Of a DNA stretch of 64,000 nucleotides, positions 16,017-24,553 are shown one piece after another. The stretch is from contig NZ_JAVIFW010000011.1 of assembly GCF_031157275.1 (NCBI RefSeq), positions 1 to 64,000 of the forward strand, given 5' to 3'. Both the position numbers and the translations under genes were made by a program. The notes under the pieces were generated by a model, which worked only from the letters and a program-made list of their open reading frames with translations, did not search any database and had not been told where the DNA came from. Numbering within the stretch: position 1 is the first letter of the stretch; each line of letters begins with the position of its first letter. The DNA is from Streptomyces sp. LHD-70 (GTDB lineage Bacteria > Actinomycetota > Actinomycetes > Streptomycetales > Streptomycetaceae).

Positions 16017-16646
16017 GTGAGAAGGGACGCGCAGCGCAACCGTGAGCTGGTCCTCGCCGCCGCCCGGGAGGTGTATGCCGAGCAGGGCGTCGAGGCGCCG
16101 CTCGATGTGATCGCCCGCCGGGCCGGAGTCGGCAACGCCACCCTCTACCGCCGCTTCCCCGACCGGGCGGCCCTGATCGAGGCCGTCTTCCATGCGACGC
16201 TCAGCGCCGTGATCGAGGCCTGCGAGGAGGCGCGGCAGGCCGAGGACCCCTGGGCGGGCCTGAACGGCTATCTGGACCGGGTGTTCACGGTCCTCGCCGC
16301 CGACCGGGGCGCCAACGACCTGATGACGACCGGCATCCAGGGTGTGCCGACCCTGGAGAAGCTGCACGTCCACAACGCGGAGACCTTCGGCGGCCTGCTG
16401 GAACGCTGCCGCCGCCAGGGCCTCGTACGCGCGGATGCGGTCACCGAGGATCTGCTGCTCAGCCTCGCCGCACTCGGCCGGACGGCGCCCGCACTGGAGG
16501 CCGCCGTACCCGGCTCGTGGCGGCGGCCGCTCGCCCTCCTGGTCGACGGGCTGCGCGCCGAGGGGGCCCACGAGCTGCCCACGGAGCCCCTCACCGCGGA
16601 GCAACTCGCCGCAGCGCTCAGCGAGATGAACCGCCCCCGGAGGTGA
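16017..16646 (+). CDS. TetR-family regulator of the divergent P450
   Basis: This ~209-residue TetR protein reads VRRDAQRNRELVLAAAREVY at its start, then VEAPLDVIARRAGVGNATLYRRFPDRAAL (helix-turn-helix, about residues 22-50). The C-terminal part is the common TetR class with conserved LLERCRRQGLVRADAVTEDL. It is divergent from the P450 gene and likely represses it. GTG 16017 is taken as start because TetR homologues begin close to this point; GTG codons at 15987 and 16008 are in frame. TGTACG about ten bases upstream could be a -10 box for a leaderless message. Confidence 0.85.
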   Translation: MRRDAQRNRELVLAAAREVYAEQGVEAPLDVIARRAGVGNATLYRRFPDRAALIEAVFHATLSAVIEACEEARQAEDPWAGLNGYLDRVFTVLAADRGANDLMTTGIQGVPTLEKLHVHNAETFGGLLERCRRQGLVRADAVTEDLLLSLAALGRTAPALEAAVPGSWRRPLALLVDGLRAEGAHELPTEPLTAEQLAAALSEMNRPRR

Positions 16647-17192
16647 GGCCGGGCCCGGGTCACGGACTCGGCGGTCGGTGCACCCGTCGGCATCGTCGGA
16701 TCCGGGTGCGCGGAGCGGGTCGTAGGTCGCTACGAATTATCAGGATTTCTCTTGACATGAGAGGTACGCGGAGGACACTGGTTAACACACCAGAAAACCG
16801 AGGAATCGCACCGTCCGATAGAGACGTCTGTCGGCAAGAGATTCTGAAGGCTCTGGCCAGGCCCCCGAAGCCCCTCGCTACCGGAGCCTCAGCGACGACT
16901 GAGGTAGATGGCAACGGTGAGGACTCCGGGGACTGTTTTGTTCGGGCCCGTTTCGTTCGGGCCCTTTTTGTTTGCGCCGCAGTCCGCTTGCTTGCGCCGC
17001 AGTCCGCTTGTTTGCGCCGCAGTCCGCGCTCTACGGGGTGGGCCCGCCACGGTGTGTGGCGAGGTGCTGTGTGTCGGTACCGCGCACCGCCTTCCGCACA
17101 CGTCTTGACGAGTGGTCTCGACCACCCGCACCGTTCCCGTTCGTGGTCATCCGTTTCCAGTTCGTGGTCAGGACTCGTGGTCAGGGGTGCGT
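16647..17192 (+). other. intergenic region with promoter-like element and 20-bp tandem repeat
   Basis: TTGACA at 16752-16757 is a consensus -35 box. About 20 bp further on is an inverted repeat CTGGT/ACCAG (16778-16793), an operator-like element. A frame from ATG 16757 reads MRGTRRTLVNTPENRGIAPS, then DRDVCRQEILKALARPP, and could be a short peptide, but it does not stop cleanly. At 16971-17028 three 20-bp units containing TTGCGCCGCAGTCCGC run in tandem. Just before, GTTCGGGCCC occurs twice 15 bp apart and is followed by a T-run that may act as a terminator. Three CGTGGTCA copies precede the next gene. Confidence 0.4.
16971..17030. repeat. three 20-bp tandem repeats
   Basis: Units at 16971, 16991 and 17011 share TTGCGCCGCAGTCCGC with one to three changes. 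The period of 20 bp is not a multiple of three, so this is not a coding repeat. It follows directly after a GGGCCC...GGGCCCTTTTT element. Confidence 0.8.
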
Positions 17193-18806
17193 GTGAAGGT
17201 CCAACTGCTCGGCGCGGGTGTGGTGTTGTCCTTGGTCGCGGTGGCGGGGGTACTGCAGGCGCCCGCGGCCGCCGGTCCGCGCGCGGAGCCGGAGCGGGAG
17301 CTGCCGCTGGGCGCGCCCGGACTGTCCGAGACACGGACCACGACGACGCTGCAGCCCGGCGTGACGCTCACCCGTATCGTGCGCGGCGCCGAGGCACCGG
17401 CGTTGCCGTGGACGGTGGAGGTGTCCATCCCGGGCGGGGAGACGTCACCGGACCCCGATGCCCCGCCGACCGCCCTGAAGGACCGGGCGAGCGCCGACGA
17501 GCTGGTCGGGAGGCTGCGCCGGGACGGCTTCGAGGCCCGGGCCGAACGGGTGGTCACGCCGGCCGTCGCCGACTACCGGGGCGGCACGCTCGGCTGGCGT
17601 GTGCGCGTGGGGACCTTCGCGGCACGCTCCGGCGCCGACGCCGAGCGGTCCCGCCTCACCGGCGCGGGCTACGCCGGCTCGGCGCTCTACACCGGCTGGG
17701 ACGGCGATGCCCAGGACCGCGGCCCGTGGCGGGTCGATGTGCTCACGGTCGACCCGCGCCGGTTCCGCGGCAGCCTCGACGCGTCGTACGGAACGGACCT
17801 GGAGCGGCGTGAGCGGACCAGTGAACTCGCGGACGCGGGCGGGGCGTTGGCGGCGGTGAACGGCGGGTTCTTCGTCCTCGACCCGCGCTCCGGCGCACCC
17901 GGGGATCCGGCCGGAACGGGGGTGTATCGCGGCCGTACGTTGAGTGAGCCCGTGGGCGGGCGTCCCGTTCTGATGACGGATGCGGGCGGCCGGAGCCGGG
18001 TCGTCCGTACGGTCTGGTCGGGCAGGGTCGTCGGCCGTGACGCGGCCCTCCCCCTCGACGGCGTCAACCGCGTGCCGGGGCTGGTGCGGAACTGCGGCGG
18101 CACGGCGGACGACACCCCCACCGGGCGGCCGCTGCACGATGTGACCTGCCAGGACCCCGACGAACTCGTCGCGTTCACCGCCGACTTCGGCCCTCGTACG
18201 CCCGCGGGCGAGGGCGTGGAGGCCGTGCTCGACGCGCGGGGGCGGGTGGTGGAACTCCGGTCGGCGCGGGGCGGGGTGCTCCCGGACGGCGGCAGTTCGG
18301 TGCAGGCCACCGGCGAGCAGGCGGACCGGCTCGCCCGGCTGGCCCGGGTCGGCGAGCGCCTGCGCGTCGAGGAGGGGCTGCGGGACGAGCGAGGCCGGGT
18401 GCTGGCCGCGTCGCCGTCGACGAGTGTCGTCAACGGCGGGCCCGAGCTGGTCCGCGACGGACGCCCGCACGTCACACCGGCCGCCGACGGCATGGTGCAC
18501 GCGGACAACCCGAGCTTCTACTACGGCTGGATGCACAAGCGGAATCCACGCACCCTGGCCGGGACCGATGCCGCCGGGCGGACCGTACTGATCACCGCCG
18601 ACGGGCGCGACACGGACGCGCTCGGGCTCAGCATCCCCGAGAGCGCGGCCGTCGCCCGGTCGCTCGGGCTGCGCGACGCGGTCAACCTGGACGGGGGCGG
18701 CTCGACCGCGATGGTCGTGAACGGAGAACTGATCACCGACCCGTCCGACGCCGCCGGTGAACGACCCGTCGGGGACGCCCTGTTGATCCGGCCGCACCGG
18801 GACTGA
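17193..18806 (+). CDS. secreted SPOR-like plus NAGPA (phosphodiester glycosidase) domain protein
   Basis: A 537-residue exported protein. It begins with a signal peptide (VKVQLLGAGVVLSLVAVAGV, cleavage near APAAAG). A SPOR-like region follows at about 90-165 (ADELVGRLRRDGFEARAERV, GWRVRVGTFAARSGADAERS). A NAGPA domain runs to the end, with LAAVNGGFFVL, NPSFYYGWMHKRNPRTLAGT, TADGRDTDALGLSIPESAAV and NLDGGGSTAMVV, the family's Asp/Gly-rich active-site segments. It probably acts on cell-wall or extracellular phosphodiester-linked sugars; the SPOR-like part may bind peptidoglycan glycans. GTG 17193 is chosen for AGGGG five bases upstream. It ends 12 bp before the convergent LysR gene. Confidence 0.85.
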   Translation: MKVQLLGAGVVLSLVAVAGVLQAPAAAGPRAEPERELPLGAPGLSETRTTTTLQPGVTLTRIVRGAEAPALPWTVEVSIPGGETSPDPDAPPTALKDRASADELVGRLRRDGFEARAERVVTPAVADYRGGTLGWRVRVGTFAARSGADAERSRLTGAGYAGSALYTGWDGDAQDRGPWRVDVLTVDPRRFRGSLDASYGTDLERRERTSELADAGGALAAVNGGFFVLDPRSGAPGDPAGTGVYRGRTLSEPVGGRPVLMTDAGGRSRVVRTVWSGRVVGRDAALPLDGVNRVPGLVRNCGGTADDTPTGRPLHDVTCQDPDELVAFTADFGPRTPAGEGVEAVLDARGRVVELRSARGGVLPDGGSSVQATGEQADRLARLARVGERLRVEEGLRDERGRVLAASPSTSVVNGGPELVRDGRPHVTPAADGMVHADNPSFYYGWMHKRNPRTLAGTDAAGRTVLITADGRDTDALGLSIPESAAVARSLGLRDAVNLDGGGSTAMVVNGELITDPSDAAGERPVGDALLIRPHRD

Positions 18807-18818
18807 CAGATACGGAAT

Positions 18819-19778
18819 TCACTCGGAGACCGTGGTCGTCATGGCCCTGGTCGTCAGGGCTGCAGCCGTCAAGGCCGTAGTCGTCAGGGCCGTAGTCGTC
18901 AGGGCCGTGCGGGCATGGGACAGGAAGGCCCGGGCCGCTGGGCTCTCGGTCTCTGCCGAGCGCCATGCCAGGGCGAGTCGGCCGCGCACGGCGGGGTCGA
19001 GGGACAGGACATGCAGCTCTTCCGGGTGGTCGCGGGCGATCGGCTCCGGCAGGATCGCCGTGCCCATGCCGTGCGCCGCGAGCCGTGCCAGTACGCCGGG
19101 GTCGCTCGCCTCGAAGGCGATGCGCGGCCGGAAACCGGCGGCGGCGCAGGCGGCGTCGATGACTCCCCGGGTGCCGGTGGTGTGGGTGAACGTGATGAGT
19201 GTGCGGTCGGCCAGCTCCGTGAGCATGAGCCGGTCCCGCCCGGACCGTGCGTACGGGTCGTCCCGGCTCACGGCGGCCACCAGCGGTTCGTCGGCGATGA
19301 TCTGCAACTCGACGCCGGGCGGGGGCGTACGGGCCGGGGCGAGCACGGCCGCGTCGAGCCGGCCGGCGGTGACGGCCGCGGCCAGTTCGTCCGAGCCGGA
19401 CTCCCTGAGGCTGAGGTCCACGGCCGGGTGGCGGCGGTGGAAGGAGGCGAGGAGCCCGGGCAGATCGAGCGCGGGCGCCAGCGTGACCGTGCCGACCGCG
19501 ACATGGCCGCGCAGCAGTCCGGTGTACTCGTCCACCGCGAGTCGGGCACCCGCCACCGAGGCGAGCGCGGACCGCGCGTACTCCAGCACGGTGGCCCCGA
19601 CCTCGGTGGGGCGGACCGTGCGGCCGGAGCGGTCCAGGAGCGGCTGGCCGAGCTCGCGCTCCAGCTGGCGTATCTGGGAGCTCACTCCCGGCTGGGTGAC
19701 ATGGAGCCGGGCCGCGGCCCTGGTGAAACTGGCCTCCTCGACGACGGCCACCAGATATTCGAGCTGCCTCAACTCCAT
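18819..19778 (-). CDS. LysR-family regulator
   Basis: A 319-residue LysR protein: helix-turn-helix ASFTRAAARLHVTQPGVSSQ near residues 17-36, then a periplasmic-binding-like effector domain. It is divergent from the flavin monooxygenase at 19850 and most likely activates it. The last ~30 residues (TALTTTALTTTALTAAALTT) come from a 15-bp repeat and replace a normal C-terminus, so the effector domain is followed by a low-complexity tail. ATG 19778 is preferred to a TTG nine bases earlier because LysR proteins begin MELRQLEY. Confidence 0.9.
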   Translation of the reverse strand: MELRQLEYLVAVVEEASFTRAAARLHVTQPGVSSQIRQLERELGQPLLDRSGRTVRPTEVGATVLEYARSALASVAGARLAVDEYTGLLRGHVAVGTVTLAPALDLPGLLASFHRRHPAVDLSLRESGSDELAAAVTAGRLDAAVLAPARTPPPGVELQIIADEPLVAAVSRDDPYARSGRDRLMLTELADRTLITFTHTTGTRGVIDAACAAAGFRPRIAFEASDPGVLARLAAHGMGTAILPEPIARDHPEELHVLSLDPAVRGRLALAWRSAETESPAARAFLSHARTALTTTALTTTALTAAALTTRAMTTTVSE

Positions 19779-19849
19779 AACTGACAAGCATAGTTGGGCG
19801 AAGAAGTACTACTTGGACTTCTGGACTCCTGCTGATCGACAGTGAATCC

Positions 19850-21103
19850 ATGGCAACCAACGAACGCAGCAGCGCCGAGGAGACCGGTGTCCTGATCGCC
19901 GGAGCCGGCATCGGCGGACTGACGGCCGCGCTCGCCCTGCACGCGGAAGGCGTCAGGGTGACCGTCGTCGAGCGGGTCCGGCGGATCACTCCCCTCGGAG
20001 TGGGCATCAGCCTCCAGCCGCACGCGGTGCGCGAACTGACCCGGCTCGGCCTCGGGGACACGCTCGCCGCGACCGGCGTCCCCACCGCCGAGCAGGTCTA
20101 CGCCGACGAACGCGGCGGCCGCCGGTTTGCCGAGGCGGTCGGGACGGCGGCCGGGTACCGATGGCCGCAGTACGCCATCCACCGGGGCGAGTTGCAGCTT
20201 CTGCTGCTCGACGCGGTACGGGAGCGGCTCGGCCCGGACGCGGTCCGCACGGGCACGTGTCTGGAGTCCTTCGCCGAGGAACGGGGTGCGGTACGGGTCA
20301 CGGTGACCGACCGGGCGACCGGGGCGACCGCGCTGATCGAGGCTCGGGCGCTGGTCGGCGCGGACGGGGCCAGGTCGAGGGTGCGGGCGGCTCTGCACCC
20401 GGACGAGGGTCCGATGTGCTGGTCGGGCGCACGGATGTGGCGGGGCGTCACGGAGACGGCGCCGTTCCTGACGGGCCGGACCTCGGTCATCGCGAGCGGC
20501 GGGCGGAACGTCCAACTGGTCGTGTACCCGATCTCGGCGCGGCGCCCGCTGCTCAACTGGGTGTGCGCGGCGCCGGAGGCGGAGCCGGGACCGCTGGCCG
20601 AGAACGCGGGGTGGAACCGCGAGGGAAGCGCCGCCGACGTACTGCGCCACCTGGAGGGCTGGGACTTCGGCCCGCTCGGCCTGGACATCCACGCGCTGAT
20701 CACCGGCAGCGGGGCCCTCTTCGCGTACCCCATGGTGGACCGGGACCCGCTGCCGCGTTGGGGCCGGGGGCGTACGACGCTGCTCGGCGACGCCGCGCAC
20801 CCGCTGTATCCGACGGGCGCCAACGGCGCCTCCCAGGCGATCGTGGACGCCCGGGCCCTCGCGACGGAACTGGCGGCGGAACTGGCAGCGGGGGGCGGTG
20901 TGGTGGCCGGGGGCGGTGTGGCCGCAGCGCTCGCCCGCTACGAGGCGGCGCGGGTCGGGCCCACGGGCGACGTGCTGCGCGCGAACCGGGAGATGGACCG
21001 GAGCATGCGCGGCAGGGTCGGCGGGGATCCCGTCGCGGCGATCACGGAGAGGTACCGGCGGGCGACGGGCGGGGACGCGACGGCGGTCAACGCGAAGGCC
21101 TGA
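19850..21103 (+). CDS. FAD-dependent aromatic monooxygenase
   Basis: A 417-residue class A flavoprotein monooxygenase: dinucleotide motif LIAGAGIGGLTAALAL (about 15-30), VGADGARSRVR (DG motif, about 168-178) and LLGDAAHPLYPTGANGASQA (GD motif, about 309-328). It resembles salicylate-hydroxylase/PhzS-type enzymes that hydroxylate aromatic rings using NAD(P)H and O2; the substrate is unknown. The divergent LysR regulator suggests induction by the aromatic substrate. It is followed by a strong hairpin terminator. The repeat AAGGGVVAGGGVAAA near residue 350 is low-complexity. Confidence 0.88.
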   Translation: MATNERSSAEETGVLIAGAGIGGLTAALALHAEGVRVTVVERVRRITPLGVGISLQPHAVRELTRLGLGDTLAATGVPTAEQVYADERGGRRFAEAVGTAAGYRWPQYAIHRGELQLLLLDAVRERLGPDAVRTGTCLESFAEERGAVRVTVTDRATGATALIEARALVGADGARSRVRAALHPDEGPMCWSGARMWRGVTETAPFLTGRTSVIASGGRNVQLVVYPISARRPLLNWVCAAPEAEPGPLAENAGWNREGSAADVLRHLEGWDFGPLGLDIHALITGSGALFAYPMVDRDPLPRWGRGRTTLLGDAAHPLYPTGANGASQAIVDARALATELAAELAAGGGVVAGGGVAAALARYEAARVGPTGDVLRANREMDRSMRGRVGGDPVAAITERYRRATGGDATAVNAKA

Positions 21104-21137
21104 CACCGTGCGGCCGCCCCTCCCCCGCCGCGCACCG

Positions 21138-21172
21138 GGTCTTCACCCGAGCGAGCCGCTCGGGTGAAGACC
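21138..21172 (+). terminator. strong hairpin terminator (16-bp stem)
   Basis: Arms GGTCTTCACCCGAGCG and CGCTCGGGTGAAGACC pair perfectly with a 3-base loop. The element lies between the convergent monooxygenase and nickel-transporter genes, so it can serve both directions. A second small hairpin, TCACCGC/GCGGTGA, lies at 21184-21200. Confidence 0.85.
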
Positions 21173-21216
21173 GCCGGTCGGCGTCACCGCCTCGCGGTGA
21201 ACCAGTCCGGCAGGCG

Positions 21217-22014
21217 CTATCCCCCCGCCGCCACCGTCCGCGGGTCGAAGCCGAAGGGCAGTTCCAGGCGGTGGGCCCGCATCAGGTCCTCGTCGGCCAG
21301 GATGTCCCCGGTCGGCCCGTCCGCCGCGATGGCGCCCTCGCTCAGCACCAGGGAGCGGGGGCACAGCTCCAGGGCGTACGGCAGGTCGTGCGTGACCATC
21401 AGGACCGTGACGTCCAACGACCGCAGGACGTCGGCCAGTTCACGGCGGGAGGCCGGGTCGAGGTTGGACGACGGCTCGTCCAGGACCAGGATCTCCGGCT
21501 CCATGGCGAGGACGGTCGCGACGGCGACGCGGCGGCGCTGCCCGAACGACAGGTGATGCGGGGGCCGGTCCGCGTACTCCTCCATGCCGACCCGCTCAAG
21601 TGCCGTGCGTACGCAGGATTCGAGCTCGGCGCCACGCAGGCCCGCCGCCGCGGGGCCGAACGCCACGTCCTCACGCACCGTCGGCATGAAGAGCTGGTCG
21701 TCCGGATCCTGGAAGACGATGCCGACCCGGCGCCGCACCTCGGACAAGTGCCGCTTCCCGACCGGGAGTCCGGCGACGGCGACCGAACCGGCGCCCGCCG
21801 TCAGAATGCCGTTGAGATGCAGGACGAGTGTGGTCTTCCCGGCCCCGTTGGGCCCGAGCAGGGCGACCCGCTCGCCGCGGCCGATCCGGAAGTCGACGCC
21901 GAACAGGGCCTGGTGCCCGTCGGGGTAGGCATACGCGAGGCCGGAGACCTCCAGCGAGGGGGCCGCGGCAGGAGCCGCCTCGGGAGCGGGAACGGGTGGA
22001 GTCACAGGAACCAT
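21217..22014 (-). CDS. nikO: ECF transporter ATPase (NikO/CbiO)
   Basis: A 265-residue ABC ATPase: Walker A LLGPNGAGKTT, Q-loop FQDPDDQLFMP, signature HLSFGQRRRVAVA, Walker B EILVLDEPSSNLD, and switch His in VTHDLPYAL. The DPDDQLF Q-loop is characteristic of CbiO/EcfA energising subunits. It completes an ECF-type metal transporter with the two upstream genes and overlaps the CbiQ gene by 13 bp. The first 20 residues are proline/alanine-rich. The Nur-box-like upstream site points to nickel rather than cobalt. Confidence 0.88.
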   Translation of the reverse strand: MVPVTPPVPAPEAAPAAAPSLEVSGLAYAYPDGHQALFGVDFRIGRGERVALLGPNGAGKTTLVLHLNGILTAGAGSVAVAGLPVGKRHLSEVRRRVGIVFQDPDDQLFMPTVREDVAFGPAAAGLRGAELESCVRTALERVGMEEYADRPPHHLSFGQRRRVAVATVLAMEPEILVLDEPSSNLDPASRRELADVLRSLDVTVLMVTHDLPYALELCPRSLVLSEGAIAADGPTGDILADEDLMRAHRLELPFGFDPRTVAAGG

Positions 22015-22763
22015 CCCAACAGACAGACCGCCAGGGCGGACAGCGGGAGCGTCAGGGCGTACGACCACTGCGCGCGCGAGGCCGTCACCTCGTCGATGAC
22101 GGGCATGGACCCGGCGTAGCCCCGGCTGACCATCGCCAGGTGGACGCGCTCGCCACGCTCGTAGGAGCGGATGAAGAGCGCGCCCGCCGACTTGGCGAGG
22201 ACGCCCCACTGACGTACGCCGCGGGCCTCGTATCCGCGGGACTCGCGGGCGATCCGCATCCGCCGCATCTCGTCGGTGATCACGTCCCCGTACCGGATCA
22301 TGAAGGACGCGATCTGGACGAGCAGCGGCGGCAGCTTCAGGCGTTGCAGGCCGAGCAGCAGTTCGCGCAGTTCGGTGGTGGCGGCGAGCAGGACGGAGGC
22401 GGCGACTCCGAGGGTGCCCTTGGCGAGTACGTTCCAGGCGCCCCAGAGGCCGTCGGCGCTGAGCGACAGGCCGAGGACGTCGACCTGTTCGCCGCGTGCG
22501 ACGAACGGGAGCAGCACGGCGAACGCCACGAACGGCACCTCGATGAGCAGCCGCTTCAGCAGGAACCCGGCCGGTACGCGGGCCGCGTGGGCGACCGTCG
22601 CGAGCAGCGCGGCGTACAGGCCGAAGGCCCACATGGCCTCGCGGGGTGTGGCGACCACGACGACCACGAAGCAGAGCACGGCGGCGAGTTTGCAGTGCGG
22701 CGGCAGCGCGTGCACCGGCGAGTCTCCTCGCCGGTAGAGCCGGTGGGCGTGACCGGCGCCCAT
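22002..22763 (-). CDS. nikQ: ECF transporter T component (NikQ/CbiQ)
   Basis: A 253-residue membrane protein with several hydrophobic helices and the two Ala-Arg-Gly coupling motifs of T components: ARESRGYEARG and AMVSRGYAGSM near residues 175 and 220. These short helices dock into the ATPase. It begins one base after the NikMN stop and overlaps nikO, so the three genes form one tight operon. Confidence 0.88.
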   Translation of the reverse strand: MGAGHAHRLYRRGDSPVHALPPHCKLAAVLCFVVVVVATPREAMWAFGLYAALLATVAHAARVPAGFLLKRLLIEVPFVAFAVLLPFVARGEQVDVLGLSLSADGLWGAWNVLAKGTLGVAASVLLAATTELRELLLGLQRLKLPPLLVQIASFMIRYGDVITDEMRRMRIARESRGYEARGVRQWGVLAKSAGALFIRSYERGERVHLAMVSRGYAGSMPVIDEVTASRAQWSYALTLPLSALAVCLLGWFL

Positions 22764-22764
22764 C

Positions 22765-23817
22765 TCAGGCGGTCTCCTCGGATCGCGTCGAAGCGGCCGT
22801 GTGGGCAGGGGTGTTGCGGCGGCGCACCGCCCAGAAGACCCCGGTGCCGGCGGCCACCGTGACGCCCACGCCGATCACTCCGGCGAGGCCGCCGGAGAGG
22901 CGCCCGTCGGCGATGTCCTCGACTCCGTAGTCGGCGAGCGGGGAGTTCGCCGTCGCGTGCTCCTCGGCCTCCTTGTCCATGCCCTTGTCGGCGGCGACCT
23001 TCTCCAGGCCGTCGGGGCTCGCGGAGGCGTAGAAGCTGACGAAGCCCGCGAGGACGACGGAGGCGACGAGTCCGGTGATCCACACCTTGCGCGGGGACCG
23101 GACCGGTTCCCGGGCGGTGGCCGGGGCGGCGTCCACGAGCTCGTCGCCGACCCGCAGCTTCAGCGGCGCGGTCAGGCCGCGGGCGCCGTACACCAGGTCG
23201 GGGCGTACGGCGATGACGGCGCCGACGGTGGCGGCGGTGATGGCGGCCTCGCCGAGGCCGATCAGCGTGTGCACGCCGACCATGGCCGTGAGGACCGTGT
23301 CGACGGGGACGTAGGTGGTGCCGCCGAGCGCGTACATGCCGGTGAAGGCGGCGGCGGCCGCGGGCACGGAGACGAGCGCGGCGAGGAAGGAGGCGACGGT
23401 CACCGAACGGCGCTTCTTCGGCAGCACCTTGACCAGGCCGCGGAAGAGCGCGTAGGCGACGAGGACGGTGACGACGCCCATGTTCGTGATGTTCACGCCG
23501 AGCGCGGTGAGGCCGCCGTCGGCGAAGAGGACGCCCTGCATGAGCAGCACGACCGATATGCAGAGCACTCCTGTGTACGGGCCGACGAGGATCGCCGCGA
23601 GTGCGCCGCCCAGGAGATGGCCGCTGGTGCCCGCGGCGACCGGGAAGTTCAGCATCTGGACGGCGAAGACGAACGCCGCCACCAGGCCGGCGAGCGGCGC
23701 GGTGCGCTCGTCGAGCTCCCTGCGCGCGCCGCGCAGGGACACGGCGACGGCGCCGGCCGCGACGACTCCGGTGACCGCGGAGACAGGCGCGTTGATGAAT
23801 CCGTCGGGTACATGCAT
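22765..23817 (-). CDS. nikMN: ECF nickel/cobalt substrate-binding component (NikM-NikN fusion)
   Basis: A 350-residue fusion. The N-terminal part is a CbiM/NikM S component that begins MHVPDG; the His-2 and N-terminal amine are metal ligands in this family. Helices such as LVAAFVFAVQMLNFPVAAG and the conserved GVNITNMG follow. The C-terminal ~110 residues form the PDGLE/NikN part: transmembrane helix, external loop with ASPDGLEKVA, second helix. Such fused MN proteins occur in actinobacterial nickel systems. The promoter carries a Nur-box-like palindrome, so expression is expected when nickel is scarce. Confidence 0.85.
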   Translation of the reverse strand: MHVPDGFINAPVSAVTGVVAAGAVAVSLRGARRELDERTAPLAGLVAAFVFAVQMLNFPVAAGTSGHLLGGALAAILVGPYTGVLCISVVLLMQGVLFADGGLTALGVNITNMGVVTVLVAYALFRGLVKVLPKKRRSVTVASFLAALVSVPAAAAAFTGMYALGGTTYVPVDTVLTAMVGVHTLIGLGEAAITAATVGAVIAVRPDLVYGARGLTAPLKLRVGDELVDAAPATAREPVRSPRKVWITGLVASVVLAGFVSFYASASPDGLEKVAADKGMDKEAEEHATANSPLADYGVEDIADGRLSGGLAGVIGVGVTVAAGTGVFWAVRRRNTPAHTAASTRSEETA

Positions 23818-23856
23818 CGGCAGGCTCCGCTCTCGGCCTTCGGGGGCTGGCGGTTG

Positions 23857-23887
23857 ATGATAGAGCCCTGTTGCAAGTGATGTGCAA
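23857..23887 (-). promoter_or_regulatory. nikMNQO promoter with Nur-box-like palindrome
   Basis: On the reverse strand TATCAT (23857-23862) is a good -10 box, and TTGCAC (23882-23887) a -35 box at 19 bp. Overlapping the -35 is the inverted repeat TTGCA-N7-TGCAA (23871-23887), which also reads as TGCAA-N5-GTGCA, one base from the tGCaa-N5-ttGCA consensus of the Fur-family nickel regulator Nur of Streptomyces. Repression at high nickel is inferred. No B12 riboswitch is seen. Confidence 0.65.
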
Positions 23888-23986
23888 GAGCGGCCGGGAC
23901 GGAACGCTCCGCGGGAGGCCCGTCCCGTCGCCTCAGCCGTGCTTCAGGTCAGGGTTTCGAGCTCCCGGTCTGCACGCTCCCGGTCT

Positions 23987-24478
23987 TCACCTCAGGAGTT
24001 CGAGCTCCCGGTTCATCTCGGCGAGGAACCGCGCCACCACCTCGAGTTCCTCGACGGTGAAGCGTCCTCGGGCGGCCTCGGTGCCGTGGGCCAGCGGCCG
24101 GAAGTAGTCCCTCGCGACGCCCTTCGCGGCCTCGGCGTAGTGCAGGTGCACGACGCGGCGGTCGTCGGCCGCCCGGACGCGGTGGATGTGTCCCGCCTTC
24201 TCCAGGCGGTCGAGGCATGCCGTCACCGCTCCGGACGTCAGGTTGAGCTGCTTGCGCAGGCGCCCCGGGGTCATGGGGTCGGCCGTCCCGTCCTCCCTGG
24301 CGTCCAGGATCGCGATCAGGGCCTGTACGTCGGTCAGATGCAGGCCTTGGGCGTGCGCGAACTCCTGGGCGATGCGGTTGAACTCTCCGTTCATGCGGCG
24401 CAGCAGAACCGCGAAGGACTGCAACCCGACGGGGCTGTCATCAGGAAGAGGTGACGGGGGGCTGCCAGAACCACTCAT
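23987..24478 (-). CDS. MarR-family regulator
   Basis: A 163-residue MarR winged-helix protein: recognition region TPGRLRKQLNLTSGAVTACLDRLEKAGHIHR (about 70-100) and wing ADDRRVVHLHY. It is divergent from an MMPL exporter across a 75-bp region that holds two overlapping palindromes, and probably represses both genes until a ligand binds. ATG 24478 is the first start. Confidence 0.88.
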   Translation of the reverse strand: MSGSGSPPSPLPDDSPVGLQSFAVLLRRMNGEFNRIAQEFAHAQGLHLTDVQALIAILDAREDGTADPMTPGRLRKQLNLTSGAVTACLDRLEKAGHIHRVRAADDRRVVHLHYAEAAKGVARDYFRPLAHGTEAARGRFTVEELEVVARFLAEMNRELELLR

Positions 24479-24496
24479 GCCCCCAGCATAAGATTA

Positions 24497-24521
24497 CTCA
24501 ATCATTGAGATACTTGATCTC
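24497..24521. promoter_or_regulatory. MarR operator (two overlapping palindromes)
   Basis: CTCAA-TCA-TTGAG (24497-24509) overlaps GAGAT-ACTTG-ATCTC (24507-24521). Both are perfect 5-bp-arm inverted repeats in the AT-rich gap between the divergent MarR and MMPL genes, a typical place for a MarR dimer-pair site. Confidence 0.65.
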
Positions 24522-24553
24522 AGACTTATTTCGACGTTCAGCTGAGGAACACC

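Noticed and set aside
16971..17030. CRISPR-like 20-bp repeats
   Set aside because: The units are directly adjacent with no spacers, only three copies exist and no cas genes are near.
23818..23950. Cobalamin riboswitch before the CbiM-like gene
   Set aside because: The leader is too short and has no B12-box; a Nur-box-like palindrome explains control better.
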